A stretch of 64,000 nucleotides of DNA from Marinilabilia salmonicolor (GTDB lineage Bacteria; Bacteroidota; Bacteroidia; Bacteroidales; Marinilabiliaceae). The notes under the pieces were generated by a model that was not told the DNA's origin, did no database searches, and saw only the letters and a list, made by a program, of their open reading frames with translations. Positions within the stretch are counted from its first letter, which is position 1. Every line of letters starts with the position of its first letter. Made by a program: the position numbers and the translations under genes. Shown one piece after another: positions 46,275 to 56,198 of the stretch. The stretch lies in the NCBI RefSeq assembly GCF_003003035.1, contig NZ_PVTS01000015.1:1-64000 (forward strand). Reading direction: 5' to 3'.

Positions 46275-47789
46275 ATGAATAATTCTAATAAAACAGCCCT
46301 GATAAAACAGCATAAACTTGACCGCTTTTGTATCGACAATGCAGGAATCGGCATCTATCAGATATCGGATACAGACGGACAAATACTTTCAGTAAATCAA
46401 CAAGCATGCAATGACTTAGGCTTTTCCAAAGAAGAATTGGAGAGCATGACCATTTTCGATCTGGATCCTAATTTCTCTGAACCTCAAAACGGAAAATGGC
46501 ACGCTCACAGAAACAATATCAGAAAAAGAGGAACCGGAACTATTGAAACCTTTCATAAAAGGAAGGACGGAAGCCTGATGCCGGTAGAAGTAACCATCAC
46601 TTATCTGGAATTTGAAGGAAAAACAATTTCCTTCTCTTTTGCCCGGGATATTACCAAAAGAAAAGAAGCTGAACAAACACTTCGCAAAAATGAAGAAGCG
46701 CACAGAAAAGAACTTCAACAAAGCCGGAATTACTTTTCCAACCTACTAAACAATCTTCCGGGAATGGCTTTTCGTTGCAGAAACTCCAGATCCTGGCCAA
46801 TGGAATTTGTCAATGACGGAGCAGAAAATATTACCGGTTATGACAAATCAAATTTTATCGAAGGAAAGGTAACGTATGGCGCCCTCATTCACCCCGAAGA
46901 TCGGGAGAAAGTATGGAACACCATACAGAATGCCATAAAAAAGAGGGAAAATTACCACCTTGAATACCGAATTTCCACCCGGACCGGAACTGAGAAATGG
47001 GTTTGGGAACAGGGCAGCATTGCCGGCAGTTCAGAGTCGGAGGACATTCTCGAGGGCTTTATTACCGACATTACAGAACAAAAAAAACTGGAACAAAAAC
47101 TGAAAGAAAATGACCGTTTAAAAACTGCGTTCCTTCAAAACATATCACATGAAATCCGCACCCCCCTGAACGCCATTCTTGGCTTTTCCGAATTGATAAA
47201 ACACCCTGGACTCAAAGACTCAGAAAGAGCTGAATACGTTGAAATCATTCAATCCGGCGGAGAAAAATTACTTTCAATCCTTAACAACGTTTTAGAATTG
47301 TCGCGCATTGAAACCGGATCGGTATCAATGCAACCATCAATCGTCCCGGTTAATAAGCTATTTAAAAACCTTCACGCTCTATTCTCGAATCAAGCCGGGG
47401 AAAAAAATCTGGAGCTTCTATTGAATATCCCCCAAACAGAAACAACCATTACATCCGATTATACAAAACTCGATCAGATACTGACCAACCTCATCAACAA
47501 TGCCATCAAATACACGGAAAAGGGGCTTGTTGAGTTTGGTTTTGAAAAAAGGGAACACGAACTTCTCTTCTTTGTAAAAGATACCGGTCCCGGCATTTCA
47601 AAAGAGCAACAGGAAAAAGTCTTTGAACGATTTTACCGCTCTGACGATCCCAAACTTTTGAAACATGACGGAGCTGGTCTGGGACTCTCCATTTGCATGG
47701 GCTTCATTAAAATTCTTAAAGGCAGGATGTGGCTGGAGTCAGAGCTCGGGAATGGTGCAAGTTTCTACTTTTCGTTACCCCTTTTCTGA
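46275..47789 (+). CDS. soluble PAS-PAS sensor histidine kinase
   Basis: The 504-residue protein has two PAS domains: about 15-130 (NAGIGIYQISDTDGQILSVNQQACNDLG, with a PAC end SFARDITKRKEAEQ) and about 155-270 (RNSRSWPMEFVNDGAENITGYDKSNF, GFITDITEQKKLEQ). A HisKA dimerisation domain follows with phospho-acceptor H292 in NISHEIRTPLNAILGFSELI. The ATPase domain (about 390-504) has N box NLINNAIKYTEKG, G1 DTGPGISKEQQEKVFERFYRSD and G2 GAGLGLSICMGFIKILKG. There is no membrane helix and no receiver domain, so it senses an internal signal and must pass phosphate to a regulator encoded elsewhere. It stands alone and starts 276 bases after the trehalose operon; a link to it is possible but not shown. 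Confidence 0.93.
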   Translation: MNNSNKTALIKQHKLDRFCIDNAGIGIYQISDTDGQILSVNQQACNDLGFSKEELESMTIFDLDPNFSEPQNGKWHAHRNNIRKRGTGTIETFHKRKDGSLMPVEVTITYLEFEGKTISFSFARDITKRKEAEQTLRKNEEAHRKELQQSRNYFSNLLNNLPGMAFRCRNSRSWPMEFVNDGAENITGYDKSNFIEGKVTYGALIHPEDREKVWNTIQNAIKKRENYHLEYRISTRTGTEKWVWEQGSIAGSSESEDILEGFITDITEQKKLEQKLKENDRLKTAFLQNISHEIRTPLNAILGFSELIKHPGLKDSERAEYVEIIQSGGEKLLSILNNVLELSRIETGSVSMQPSIVPVNKLFKNLHALFSNQAGEKNLELLLNIPQTETTITSDYTKLDQILTNLINNAIKYTEKGLVEFGFEKREHELLFFVKDTGPGISKEQQEKVFERFYRSDDPKLLKHDGAGLGLSICMGFIKILKGRMWLESELGNGASFYFSLPLF

Positions 47790-47868
47790 TTATTTGATTA
47801 CATTTAAGGTTCAACTTTGAGTTCTCCCCGGAAATCCAATCCCGGAACATACCCATTTTAAGAAGACC

Positions 47869-48885
47869 ATGAAGCTGAACCGCAAACAAAAAGAGACCAC
47901 ACTTAAGCTGATTGACTGGTGGGAAGAGGAACACCTTCTTTCGTCAGAACAAAGTAATGAGCTAAAAGAAAGTTTGGAGATAAAAACCATCAACTGGAAA
48001 AAGGTTGCCGAGTACCTGATGATTCTGGCCATCATCAGTGTGGTAACAGCTTTTCTCACCCTGGTAGCCGATGAATGGATTCTGGAATTGTTTGAGCGCC
48101 TGTTCAATCTGTCCGACCTGGCCATTCTTATTTTGCTACTCATCTTATCTGCAGGTTTTACCTTTGGTGCCCGCAAAATGCCTTCTCACCGTAAAAAGCA
48201 GCACATCTCGATGCAGGCACTACTGGTATTGGGAAGCATTGCATTTGGCGGAGCACTCAACTACTTCGGAAAAATATCCGGACTATCCGGCTTCGGAGAG
48301 ACATTTCTAATTGTCATCTTTGCCGTTCATGCCTTTTTCCTGTCGTGGTTTTTCAAAGTCATCCTGTTTTCCGGAATTGGCTGGGCGGCCATGATGTTAT
48401 GGCTGGGCATAGAAAGTTCGCCCGATAAAAACAGTGAATCCGGATGGCTGGGAATGAACCTTGCGTTACGATATCTGTTTTTTTCATTGATACCCCTCTT
48501 TACCGGAATGTGGCTAAAAAGGACCAGAAAACAAGTTGAATTTGCCAGACTTACCGAACGTACAGGGTGGCTCTTTCTTTGGCTGGCCTTATGGGGAGTT
48601 GCCCTGTTTGGGAACCACAACACCATAGACTCATGGGAAGAAGCATCATCGCTGTCGTTGCTTCCATGGGGACTGCTGATGGCAGGACTTGGAGTGACGG
48701 TGTGGTTTGCCGGACGGAATGTCAGCAACAAAGAGTGGATGTGGATGGGAGGACTGGCATTGATTGCCGATGCTTACACCCAGTTTTTCCTGTTTCTGTG
48801 GGAACCGTTGCACCCGGCACTCTTTTTTGCCTTACTGGGAGGCTCATTCTGGTTATTGGGCCGACGAGCAGAAATAATTAAGTAA
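47869..48885 (+). CDS. DUF2157 integral membrane protein
   Basis: The 338-residue protein begins with a soluble helical segment (about 1-45; QKETTLKLIDWWEEEHLLSSEQSNEL), the usual DUF2157 start. Eight to ten hydrophobic helices follow (for example VAEYLMILAIISVVTAFLTL, LAILILLLILSAGFTFGA, ALLVLGSIAFGGALNYFG), with charged short loops. Such proteins have no established function. It often occurs with a GDYXXLXY (DUF4401) partner, which is absent here. It lies 79 bases after the kinase gene on the same strand, but a functional link is only a guess. Confidence 0.82.
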   Translation: MKLNRKQKETTLKLIDWWEEEHLLSSEQSNELKESLEIKTINWKKVAEYLMILAIISVVTAFLTLVADEWILELFERLFNLSDLAILILLLILSAGFTFGARKMPSHRKKQHISMQALLVLGSIAFGGALNYFGKISGLSGFGETFLIVIFAVHAFFLSWFFKVILFSGIGWAAMMLWLGIESSPDKNSESGWLGMNLALRYLFFSLIPLFTGMWLKRTRKQVEFARLTERTGWLFLWLALWGVALFGNHNTIDSWEEASSLSLLPWGLLMAGLGVTVWFAGRNVSNKEWMWMGGLALIADAYTQFFLFLWEPLHPALFFALLGGSFWLLGRRAEIIK

Positions 48886-49077
48886 TCATTGCCTTAGCTA
48901 CCTCACACTCAAAGCCATTAACACCCTTGTACTCGATTAATTGTTTTAATGCACACCATGATTAAAATAACATTTTTGCAATTCACACCCAACTATAACG
49001 TTAAACCTAATACATCCCTTTAAAAGGAAAAACCCCGTTATGGGGGAAACTGATAAATTCACAAAAAATATTGCACC

Positions 49078-50478
49078 ATGTTTTCAAAAGAAACCTACAT
49101 CAACCGACGCAACGAGCTAAAAAATAAAATCAACAATGGCATTGTACTCATCACCGGCAACAACGATGCCCCGATGAATTACAAATCGAATACTTATCAT
49201 TTCAGGCAGGACAGCACTTTCCTTTATTTTTTTGGCATTGACCTACAGAATTTGGCAGGGGTTATCGACATCGACAACAACGAGGAAATTCTATTTGGAG
49301 ATGATTACACCATTGATGATATCATCTGGATGGGCCCGCAAACTTCTCTTAAAGATAAAGCAGCCGGCGTAGGAATTGAGAAAACCCGACCATTTGCCGA
49401 GCTTTTTGAATACATCAGGGACGCTGCCGCAAAAAAACGGACCATTCATTTCACGCCCCCTTATCGAGGAGAAAACATCATGCTTCTGGCCGATCTGCTA
49501 AACATTCATCACAGAGAGGTAGAGAAAAATGCATCTCTGGAACTGACAAAAGCCTGTATCGACTTGCGGAGTATCAAAGAGCCCTGCGAAATTGAAGAGA
49601 TGGAACGCCACATGAGCACAGCATGGGAAATGCACACCACAGCAATGAGGATGGCACGGCCCGGAATCTCCGAGCAGGAAATTACCGGCGCCATTGAAGG
49701 AGTTTCCATGTCGGGAGGAGGAATGGTATCTTTTCCGGTAATTTGCTCAGTCAGGGGAGAAACACTGCACAACCACTATCATGGCAACACCTTAAAAGAA
49801 GGAGATCTTCTTCTGACAGATGCCGGAAGCGAATCTCCTCTCCATTATGCCACTGATCATACCCGCACCACACCAGTATCCGGAAAGTTCACAGAAACTC
49901 AACGCCAGGTTTACCAAATTGTGCTGGATGCCAACAACAAAGCCAGGGAAGCCACCCGCCCGGGTGTTCCATACCGAGATGTTCATCTCCTGGCCTGCAA
50001 GGTAATAGCCTCAGGTCTTAAAGAGCTTGGACTAATGAAAGGAGACCCCGACGAAGCAGTCAATGCCGGTGCCCATGCATTGTTTATGCCCCACGGACTG
50101 GGACACATGATTGGCCTTGATGTTCATGACATGGAAGATTACGACGACACACTGGTAGGGTACGACGATGAAATTAAACGTTCCTCTCAATTCGGTCTGG
50201 CTGCCCTCCGACTGGGACGCCGCCTTCAACCGGGATTTACCATTACCAACGAACCCGGAATCTATTTCATTCCGGCACTGATTGACAATTGGAAAGCTGA
50301 AAATAAATTCCCTCAGTTCCTTAATTATGAAAAAATTGAAGCGTTCAAAGGATTTGGCGGAATCCGCCTTGAGGATGACATTCTGGTAACGGGAGATGGC
50401 TGCAGAATCCTGGGTGAACGGATTCCCATCACCATTGAGGAGGTAGAGGCCATTGCGGGGAAAGGAGCGGTAAAATAA
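49078..50478 (+). CDS. pepP: Xaa-Pro aminopeptidase (M24B, aminopeptidase P)
   Basis: The 466-residue protein has the aminopeptidase P plan: an N-terminal AMP_N domain (about 1-130; YHFRQDSTFLYFFGID, the usual substrate-side motif) and a pita-bread metallopeptidase domain (about 165-460). The metal ligands are visible: the aspartates of LLLTDAGSES and ATDHTRT, the histidine of MPHGLGHMIGLDVHD, the glutamate of TITNEPGIYF, and the final glutamate of GGIRLEDDIL. It removes N-terminal residues ahead of proline in peptides and needs two manganese or similar ions. There is no signal peptide, so it is cytoplasmic. It is a single gene with no partner. Confidence 0.93.
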   Translation: MFSKETYINRRNELKNKINNGIVLITGNNDAPMNYKSNTYHFRQDSTFLYFFGIDLQNLAGVIDIDNNEEILFGDDYTIDDIIWMGPQTSLKDKAAGVGIEKTRPFAELFEYIRDAAAKKRTIHFTPPYRGENIMLLADLLNIHHREVEKNASLELTKACIDLRSIKEPCEIEEMERHMSTAWEMHTTAMRMARPGISEQEITGAIEGVSMSGGGMVSFPVICSVRGETLHNHYHGNTLKEGDLLLTDAGSESPLHYATDHTRTTPVSGKFTETQRQVYQIVLDANNKAREATRPGVPYRDVHLLACKVIASGLKELGLMKGDPDEAVNAGAHALFMPHGLGHMIGLDVHDMEDYDDTLVGYDDEIKRSSQFGLAALRLGRRLQPGFTITNEPGIYFIPALIDNWKAENKFPQFLNYEKIEAFKGFGGIRLEDDILVTGDGCRILGERIPITIEEVEAIAGKGAVK

Positions 50479-50486
50479 TTTGGTTT

Positions 50487-50546
50487 CTAGCGGCGGATCG
50501 GCACTCAGCTTTGCTGCTTTGCTTGCCAAAGAATCCGCCGCACCTA
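50487..50546. repeat. GGCGGATT element, copy 2 (shorter)
   Basis: CGGCGGATCGGCACTCAGCTTTGCTGCTTTGCTTGCCAAAGAATCCGCCGCACCT matches the right two thirds of 5816-5910. The ends GGCGGAT/ATCCGCC are inverted. It begins just past the pepP stop codon. Confidence 0.75.
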
Positions 50547-50661
50547 ATCCTTCATTCGTAAAAGAGCAAAACAATCCTCTTTCAAAATAATAGTTTTTCC
50601 GGACATTTGTTTGAAAAATTACGGATCTTTACACTAATCTCCTGTATAAAATTACGGAATT

Positions 50662-50949
50662 ATGGAACAGAAAGTACATCTCAACAAAGAGAAAAAGCGC
50701 TTTGAACTTAAAGCCGACGGACACATGGCTACGCTTTATTACGATCCTTACGAGCCATCCGTATGGTCATTGACCCACACTCTGGTGCCGGATCCGCTGA
50801 AAGGTAAAGGCATTGGATCGGGACTTGTAAAACAGGTATTTACCTACTGTCAGGAAAACCAGATTCGGATTATACCGGAATGTACCTTTGTGGTATCCTA
50901 CATACAGAAACATCCTGAATGGAAGAAATTATTGTTTGAACAGGAATAG
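50662..50949 (+). CDS. short GNAT-fold acetyltransferase (YjdJ-like)
   Basis: The 95-residue protein covers a minimal GNAT domain of the short type. The opening strands (RFELKADGHMATLYYD) are followed by WSLTHTLVPDPLKGKGIGSGLVKQVF, where GKGIGSGL is the acetyl-CoA pyrophosphate loop, and then IIPECTFVVSYIQKHPEW, the hallmark end of these small proteins. Length matches the family (about 90-100). The acceptor is unknown; some relatives act on small amines or proteins. It converges on the MATE gene with an 11-base gap and no terminator between them. Confidence 0.9.
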   Translation: MEQKVHLNKEKKRFELKADGHMATLYYDPYEPSVWSLTHTLVPDPLKGKGIGSGLVKQVFTYCQENQIRIIPECTFVVSYIQKHPEWKKLLFEQE

Positions 50950-50960
50950 ATTTAACCAGA

Positions 50961-52331
50961 TTAACCTGCATCATGAATGAGGCTCTCCTGGCGTTTTAAC
51001 CGTCGCCACTCGTAAACCAGGAAAAGGGCACTAACCACCCCGGAGACAGTATCGGCAAGTGGAGCAGCAATCCAAACGCCCAAAAGCCCCAACGATCGCG
51101 GAAGAACAATCAGGAGCGGAATCAGCACCAACACCTGCCGAAGTAAAGTGACGAAAATCGCCTTGCCCGCCTTGCCCACAGATTGAAAATAGTTTCCTAC
51201 CACAATCTGATACCCAACAATGGGCAAAGCAATCAAAAAGTAGCGGAGTCCCTCAACACCATAACGCATTATTTCAGGACTATCAGACACAAATAATGAG
51301 ATAACGGCACCGGGAAATGATTGAATAAGAACCCATGACACTACGGCAATAGCTGTGGCAAAAATGATGCTTGTTTTTAAGGTCTGACGTACCCTGCTGA
51401 AATTACGAGCTCCGTAATTATACCCGATTATTGGCTGTCCTGCCATATTTAGTGCCACAATACTCATCGTAATCAGGACCACCACACTCATGATAATTCC
51501 CATGGCGCCAACTGCCAGATCACTACCGTACTTTATGAGGCTTAGGTTAAGCAGAGCCTGCACAGCACTATTGGCAATCTGCATGGCAAAAGGGGCCAAC
51601 CCGACAGTAACGATCGACCCCAAAATGGTCAAATCAATACCGATGTATTTTTTCTTCAGCTGAACAACGCAACGCTTACTTTTAAAGTGAATCAAGACCC
51701 AGAGAGACAGACAAGCCATCGAAATAATGGTTGCCAGGGCGGCTCCCTGAACCCCCATGTCGAGATAAATGATAAAAAATGCATCCAGGGGAATGTTAAT
51801 TCCCGCACTGATAAGCATGCTGATCATTGCAATACGGGCATTTCCCTCTGCTCTGATCAGGGAGTTCATGGAGAAACCAAACTCATGTAAGACCACTCCC
51901 CATAAAATGTAGTTAAGATAATCATTGGCATATTGAACGGTGGAGTCGGTAGCCCCGAACAAGCGCAACATCGGATCTTTGATTGCAAAGCCGATGCTCG
52001 TTACCAACAGTGAGACAATTATTATCAGCAGAACAGTATTTCCAACCACCTTACGCGCGCGCTCCAAATTCTTGCGCCCCAAATTCAGAGACAACCGGAC
52101 GCTTGCTCCTACTCCGATCAGCATCCCAAAAGCCATCATTATTACCATTACCGGAAAAACCGCAGTTACTCCGCTCAACGCTTCCGGCCCAACAAATTGA
52201 CCGATAAAGATGCGATCGATGATGTTGTACAACGAATTGGCCATTACACCAATGAATGCAGGCCAAAAGTAACGCCACATCAATGCCCCTACAGGGTTGT
52301 TTTCCAGTTCAAAAAGATTCTTATCGTTCAT
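50961..52331 (-). CDS. MATE-family efflux transporter
   Basis: The 456-residue protein has twelve predicted membrane helices in two related halves. It shows typical MATE features: MWRYFWPAFIGVMANSLYNIIDRIFIGQFVGPEALSGVTAVFP at the start, FGMLIGVGASVRLSLNLGR after helix 2, and in the second half QPIIGYNYGARNFSRVRQTLK. It would export cationic drugs or metabolites in exchange for sodium or protons. It follows the polysaccharide locus on the same strand after 88 bases but has its own possible promoter box (CATCTTTG, 52364-52371). It could instead be a polysaccharide-related flippase of the MOP superfamily, but the sequence is closer to NorM/MepA-type exporters. Confidence 0.9.
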   Translation of the reverse strand: MNDKNLFELENNPVGALMWRYFWPAFIGVMANSLYNIIDRIFIGQFVGPEALSGVTAVFPVMVIMMAFGMLIGVGASVRLSLNLGRKNLERARKVVGNTVLLIIIVSLLVTSIGFAIKDPMLRLFGATDSTVQYANDYLNYILWGVVLHEFGFSMNSLIRAEGNARIAMISMLISAGINIPLDAFFIIYLDMGVQGAALATIISMACLSLWVLIHFKSKRCVVQLKKKYIGIDLTILGSIVTVGLAPFAMQIANSAVQALLNLSLIKYGSDLAVGAMGIIMSVVVLITMSIVALNMAGQPIIGYNYGARNFSRVRQTLKTSIIFATAIAVVSWVLIQSFPGAVISLFVSDSPEIMRYGVEGLRYFLIALPIVGYQIVVGNYFQSVGKAGKAIFVTLLRQVLVLIPLLIVLPRSLGLLGVWIAAPLADTVSGVVSALFLVYEWRRLKRQESLIHDAG

Positions 52332-52419
52332 CCTCTAACCTTGATCTCAATAAAAACAATCTACAAAGATGCGACTTATTTTCTATGCACTCATTTAAAA
52401 CTTTGTAAAATACTTTAAT

Positions 52420-53631
52420 CTAAAACCTCATCAGCTCATTAAACCAGAAGACAAAACGCTCCAGGGTATGCACATTGGTAACCTTCTCACGGGCTGCACG
52501 CCCCAGGGTTTTGCGGAGTTCCGGATTCTCCATCAATGAACGAATGGCTTCTGCAATCCCGGCAGGATCAGTATTTACCAACAGCCCTTCTTTTTCAATA
52601 ACCAACTTCCGGGTATCACCCACATCGGTAACCACCACCCCGTTTTCACAGGCCATTGCTTCCATTAGCGACTGACTGGGATAGTTTTCATTGCTCTGCA
52701 GAGAAACAAATACCGAGGATTGTTGCAAAATCTCCCAGGGATGGGGATGAAGCCCTGAAAAGACAACATTCTTCATACCCCGGTCGGCCACAAACTGCTG
52801 CAACGACACTTGCTCACTTCCGGTTCCCATTACAAAAAAAGTGACTTTTCGAAAAGATGGCTCATCAGCCAGAAGAGCAACCGCTTTCAAAAAAAGATCA
52901 GGATTCTTAAGGGGTTCGAGACGCCCCAGAAACACTACCCACGGCTTTTTCGGCTCTACCGGATAATAATTGGAGTAATCGATAAAACTACAAGGTGTAA
53001 CCAACACCTCCCCCCTTAACTTATACCCCATTGCCTCCCGGTATGCAGGAACCAGAGAGGGCGAAAGAAAATCCAGCTGTGAAGCGTGCTGTAAAACCCA
53101 ATACTGGCTATCAAAGAATTTAAGAATATTCGTATCAAGCATCAGTTTGCCCGAGGCATTCACGCTGTAAACAAGATCAATACCAAACAACCTGCACCAC
53201 ATCCAGGTCCAGGTACCTCCCTGCCAAACAGCATATATTTTTTTAATATTCAGTACTTTTACTTTTCGGGCAAAAAAGAATGAAAAGCGTAACCAAAGCA
53301 AAAAAGTTTTCAGGAAATATTTACATGACCCTGCAAAACGAATGAACTGTCTGCCAGGGGAAGCTTTTACTCCTCCTGTCGAAACACTCTTGTTCCTAAT
53401 CTTACCGGGCACTCCGTCACCCCCGTCATTGAACAATATTATGCGATGATGGGGCAAAAGAACAGCACTATTGACCAAAAGTCGGTACAAACGGGTATTC
53501 ATAACCAAATAATAATCCTCACCATCCGTCATTAGCCGATTAAAAAGAGTGGCATACCGTTTCTCGGCACCTCCGAATCTTCCTGAAAAATTCAGGACAC
53601 ACATTACCTTATTTGGGCTACTGCTATCCAT
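52420..53631 (-). CDS. glycosyltransferase, GT4-like (GT-B fold)
   Basis: The 403-residue protein has the N-terminal glycine-rich start of GT4 enzymes (NFSGRFGGAEKRYATLFNRL) and a hydrophobic patch around 110-130. In the C-terminal nucleotide-sugar half it has WVVFLGRLEPLKNPDLFLKAV, VFSGLHPHPWEIL and the E-x7-E region SNENYPSQSLMEAMACENGVVVTDVGDTRKL. It transfers a sugar from an NDP donor during assembly of a surface polysaccharide; donor and linkage cannot be read. It is the last gene of the locus, only 2 bases after the neighbouring glycosyltransferase. Confidence 0.9.
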   Translation of the reverse strand: MDSSSPNKVMCVLNFSGRFGGAEKRYATLFNRLMTDGEDYYLVMNTRLYRLLVNSAVLLPHHRIILFNDGGDGVPGKIRNKSVSTGGVKASPGRQFIRFAGSCKYFLKTFLLWLRFSFFFARKVKVLNIKKIYAVWQGGTWTWMWCRLFGIDLVYSVNASGKLMLDTNILKFFDSQYWVLQHASQLDFLSPSLVPAYREAMGYKLRGEVLVTPCSFIDYSNYYPVEPKKPWVVFLGRLEPLKNPDLFLKAVALLADEPSFRKVTFFVMGTGSEQVSLQQFVADRGMKNVVFSGLHPHPWEILQQSSVFVSLQSNENYPSQSLMEAMACENGVVVTDVGDTRKLVIEKEGLLVNTDPAGIAEAIRSLMENPELRKTLGRAAREKVTNVHTLERFVFWFNELMRF

Positions 53632-53633
53632 TA

Positions 53634-54869
53634 TTAAAGAGAATCAAGGATTCCGGCCAAAGATGAAGCATTGTTTTGCCATGACAATTTTTCACGGGCA
53701 AACCGGGCACAATCTCTTTTTTTCTGCCAGTTGTTGCGATACCAACGCAAACGCTCATACAGATCCTCAGCCGTTTCTTCATCACTCCACACCTCCCCGA
53801 GTCCGTTTTTCCGAACCATCGAAGCCAGGGTATGCACATGGGGGGTTACCAACACGGGAACTCCGCCTGCGAGATATTCCGGAAACTTAGTGGGGAAAGC
53901 CTCATGATTCAAAGGCAGATCCTCACGAATCAACAAGGCCAGATCTGCCACTGTCTGATATCGGTTCAAATCATTCTGAGAAAGATGAAAAACACGAAAC
54001 GAATCATCGGGCAAATCCCACTTTTGAAGCTCTCTCTCAAAAACCTCCGACCTGAGAGGGATATTAATCATAAAAAAAGCATCGGGACAAACTTTCCGAA
54101 ACCCGGCAAAAAATGCAACCATCTGCGGCACCATCTGATAATATTTATCGGTACCACTATATACCATGACAAATCGGTTAGCCAGACCTGACTCGTCCTT
54201 CATCCGACGTGCCTCCTCTTCATTAAAAGAAAAAAGTGTGGCATCGTAAAAGTTGTATTTTGCCACATGCCTCTGACCTTCCGGCAAATCACGGCACTCA
54301 TTGGAAACCGTAAACACCAGGTCGCTTTTACTGAGACAAAGTTTCCGGATAAAGTTGTAAAGCCGAATGCGCCAACCGGGAGCACCCTGAACAGCCATTT
54401 CATTTACGCGGTCTCCCCGCATATCATAAACCAGGCGGAAACGAAAAATCAATTTGAGCAAAACACCGTACAAAGTCCCCACATCGTTGTAACCATAAAG
54501 CACATGAGGTCTGACATGCCGCATTACCTGAAACAACCAACGCAGATTAAACAAAAACTGCAAGAGTTGTGGAAACAGCCTTCCTCTACCCGCTTTTCGC
54601 TCAAAGAAAAAGGCACGGCAAGCCCCGGACAAGCCTGCCTTAGCCAGATAGTCACGTCCATACTCAATCTGCCGTTCATTGTTATTCAATGAAACCAGAG
54701 CCACTTCCATACCTTTTTCTCGAAGTTCCGGAGTCATAAAGCTGAAGGCAGTCCTAAAGTTCAGTGTCTGCACCTGAAACCCGGGCTCATCAGATTTTTG
54801 AAAAAAAGCAACAGGCAACAGATACAGGATTGTCCGGGATCTGCCGGCAGATTCTTCTGTTTTTGACAC
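53634..54869 (-). CDS. glycosyltransferase, GT4-like (GT-B fold)
   Basis: The 411-residue protein opens with ILYLLPVAFFQKSDEPGFQVQ and keeps the Rossmann-like patterns of GT-B enzymes: HVRPHVLYGYNDVGTLYGVLL, YDMRGDRVNE, VFTVSNECRD, and FVMVYSGTDKYYQMVPQMVAFFAGFR. The donor-side end has NHEAFPTKFPEYLAGGVPVLVTPHVHTL and is otherwise less canonical than its neighbour. It presumably adds one residue to the repeat unit made by this locus. It starts 39 bases after the dehydrogenase gene and runs into the next glycosyltransferase. Confidence 0.87.
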   Translation of the reverse strand: MSKTEESAGRSRTILYLLPVAFFQKSDEPGFQVQTLNFRTAFSFMTPELREKGMEVALVSLNNNERQIEYGRDYLAKAGLSGACRAFFFERKAGRGRLFPQLLQFLFNLRWLFQVMRHVRPHVLYGYNDVGTLYGVLLKLIFRFRLVYDMRGDRVNEMAVQGAPGWRIRLYNFIRKLCLSKSDLVFTVSNECRDLPEGQRHVAKYNFYDATLFSFNEEEARRMKDESGLANRFVMVYSGTDKYYQMVPQMVAFFAGFRKVCPDAFFMINIPLRSEVFERELQKWDLPDDSFRVFHLSQNDLNRYQTVADLALLIREDLPLNHEAFPTKFPEYLAGGVPVLVTPHVHTLASMVRKNGLGEVWSDEETAEDLYERLRWYRNNWQKKRDCARFAREKLSWQNNASSLAGILDSL

Positions 54870-54908
54870 GATATTACCAGTTTATGAAACCTCTACCGGC
54901 TTCATTTA

Positions 54909-56198
54909 TTACAAACTCCAGTAATCCAATTCCTTGATCTTCTCTTTAAAGACCCCTTTCACATCAACAAACAGGGCATCATCAATGGTTATGGACTTGA
55001 AGTAAGACTCATCAAGTTTCATATATTCATCATGATTTACAGCCAGAATAACTGCATGATAGGACTCTTTGATTTCATCCACCAATCCGTAGCCATACTC
55101 TTCCATCAACTCCTCGGAGGAAGCATGAGGGTCGGCAACGTCCACATCCACACTAAAGGAGCGCAGTTCGTTATATACATCAGCCACTTTGGAATTACGA
55201 ATATCACTCACATTCTCCTTGAAGGTTGCTCCCATAATCAGGACTTTGGAGCCATTAATTTTGTGACCTTTGGAGATCAGTTTTTTCACTACCTGCTTAG
55301 CCACATAGGGGCCCATGGCATCGTTGATCACCCGGCCACCGGTGATGATCTTGGAGTGATAGCCCAACTCGTTGGCTTTGTAGGTTAAGTAGTAAGGATC
55401 CACCCCAATACAGTGACCTCCAACCAGGCCGGGGAAGAATCGCAGAAAATTCCATTTGGTTCCGGCTGCCTCCAATACTTCATAAGTATTAATATTCAAA
55501 CGATTGAATATCAAAGACAACTCATTCATCAGAGCAATATTCACATCACGCTGTGTGTTCTCGATAATTTTAGCCGCCTCTGCAACTTTAATGGAACTGG
55601 CCTTATGGATTCCTGCTTTTATAATAGAACCATAAACATCAGAAATTACCTCCAGAGCTTCATCATCACTACCAGAAACAATTTTCAGGATTTTTGTCAG
55701 TGTATGCTCCTTATCGCCGGGATTGATCCGCTCGGGAGAGTAGCCCACTTTAAAATCCTTATTGAATTTCAGTCCCGATTCCTCTTCCAGAATAGGCACA
55801 CAATCCTCTTCGGTACATCCGGGATAAACAGTGGATTCAAAAACTACAAAATCACCCTTTTTCAATGCTTTACCAACAGTACGGGATGCACTCAGCAAAG
55901 GATTAAGATCCGGCAGATTGTGTTTATTAATTGGCGTAGGAACGGCCACCACATGAAAGGTCGCCTCCCTCAGATCTGATGGATTGCTGGTAAATTCAAT
56001 GTCACAACCATCGAAATCGGCAGTTTCCAACTCATTACTGGGGTCAATTCCCTTTTTCATGAGTTCTACGCGAGACGGTTTGATATCAAAACCGATTACC
56101 TTCATTTTCCGGGCAAATTCCAATGCGATGGGAAGCCCTACATATCCCAGGCCTACTACTGACAGCTTGGCCTCTTTGTTAATTAGTTGCTGATACAT
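54909..56198 (-). CDS. UDP-N-acetyl-hexosamine 6-dehydrogenase (WbpA/TviB type)
   Basis: From the chosen ATG the protein has 429 residues. The frame extends 15 codons further, but MYQQLINKEAKLSVVGLGYVGLPIA is the usual family start. It shows the NAD-binding Rossmann motif GLGYVGLP, STVYPGCTEE, the catalytic-helix lysine in VAEAAKIIENTQRDVNIAL (K210) and the catalytic cysteine C263 in GGHCIGVDPYYLTYKA. It oxidises the C6 alcohol of a UDP-HexNAc to a carboxylate. Next to the oxidoreductase, acetyltransferase and aminotransferase genes it would supply UDP-GlcNAcA, the first step toward UDP-2,3-diacetamido-glucuronic acid. TviB/WbpO-type enzymes using GalNAc are similar, so the epimer is uncertain. 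It overlaps the upstream gene by 20 bases. Confidence 0.92.
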   Translation of the reverse strand: MYQQLINKEAKLSVVGLGYVGLPIALEFARKMKVIGFDIKPSRVELMKKGIDPSNELETADFDGCDIEFTSNPSDLREATFHVVAVPTPINKHNLPDLNPLLSASRTVGKALKKGDFVVFESTVYPGCTEEDCVPILEEESGLKFNKDFKVGYSPERINPGDKEHTLTKILKIVSGSDDEALEVISDVYGSIIKAGIHKASSIKVAEAAKIIENTQRDVNIALMNELSLIFNRLNINTYEVLEAAGTKWNFLRFFPGLVGGHCIGVDPYYLTYKANELGYHSKIITGGRVINDAMGPYVAKQVVKKLISKGHKINGSKVLIMGATFKENVSDIRNSKVADVYNELRSFSVDVDVADPHASSEELMEEYGYGLVDEIKESYHAVILAVNHDEYMKLDESYFKSITIDDALFVDVKGVFKEKIKELDYWSL

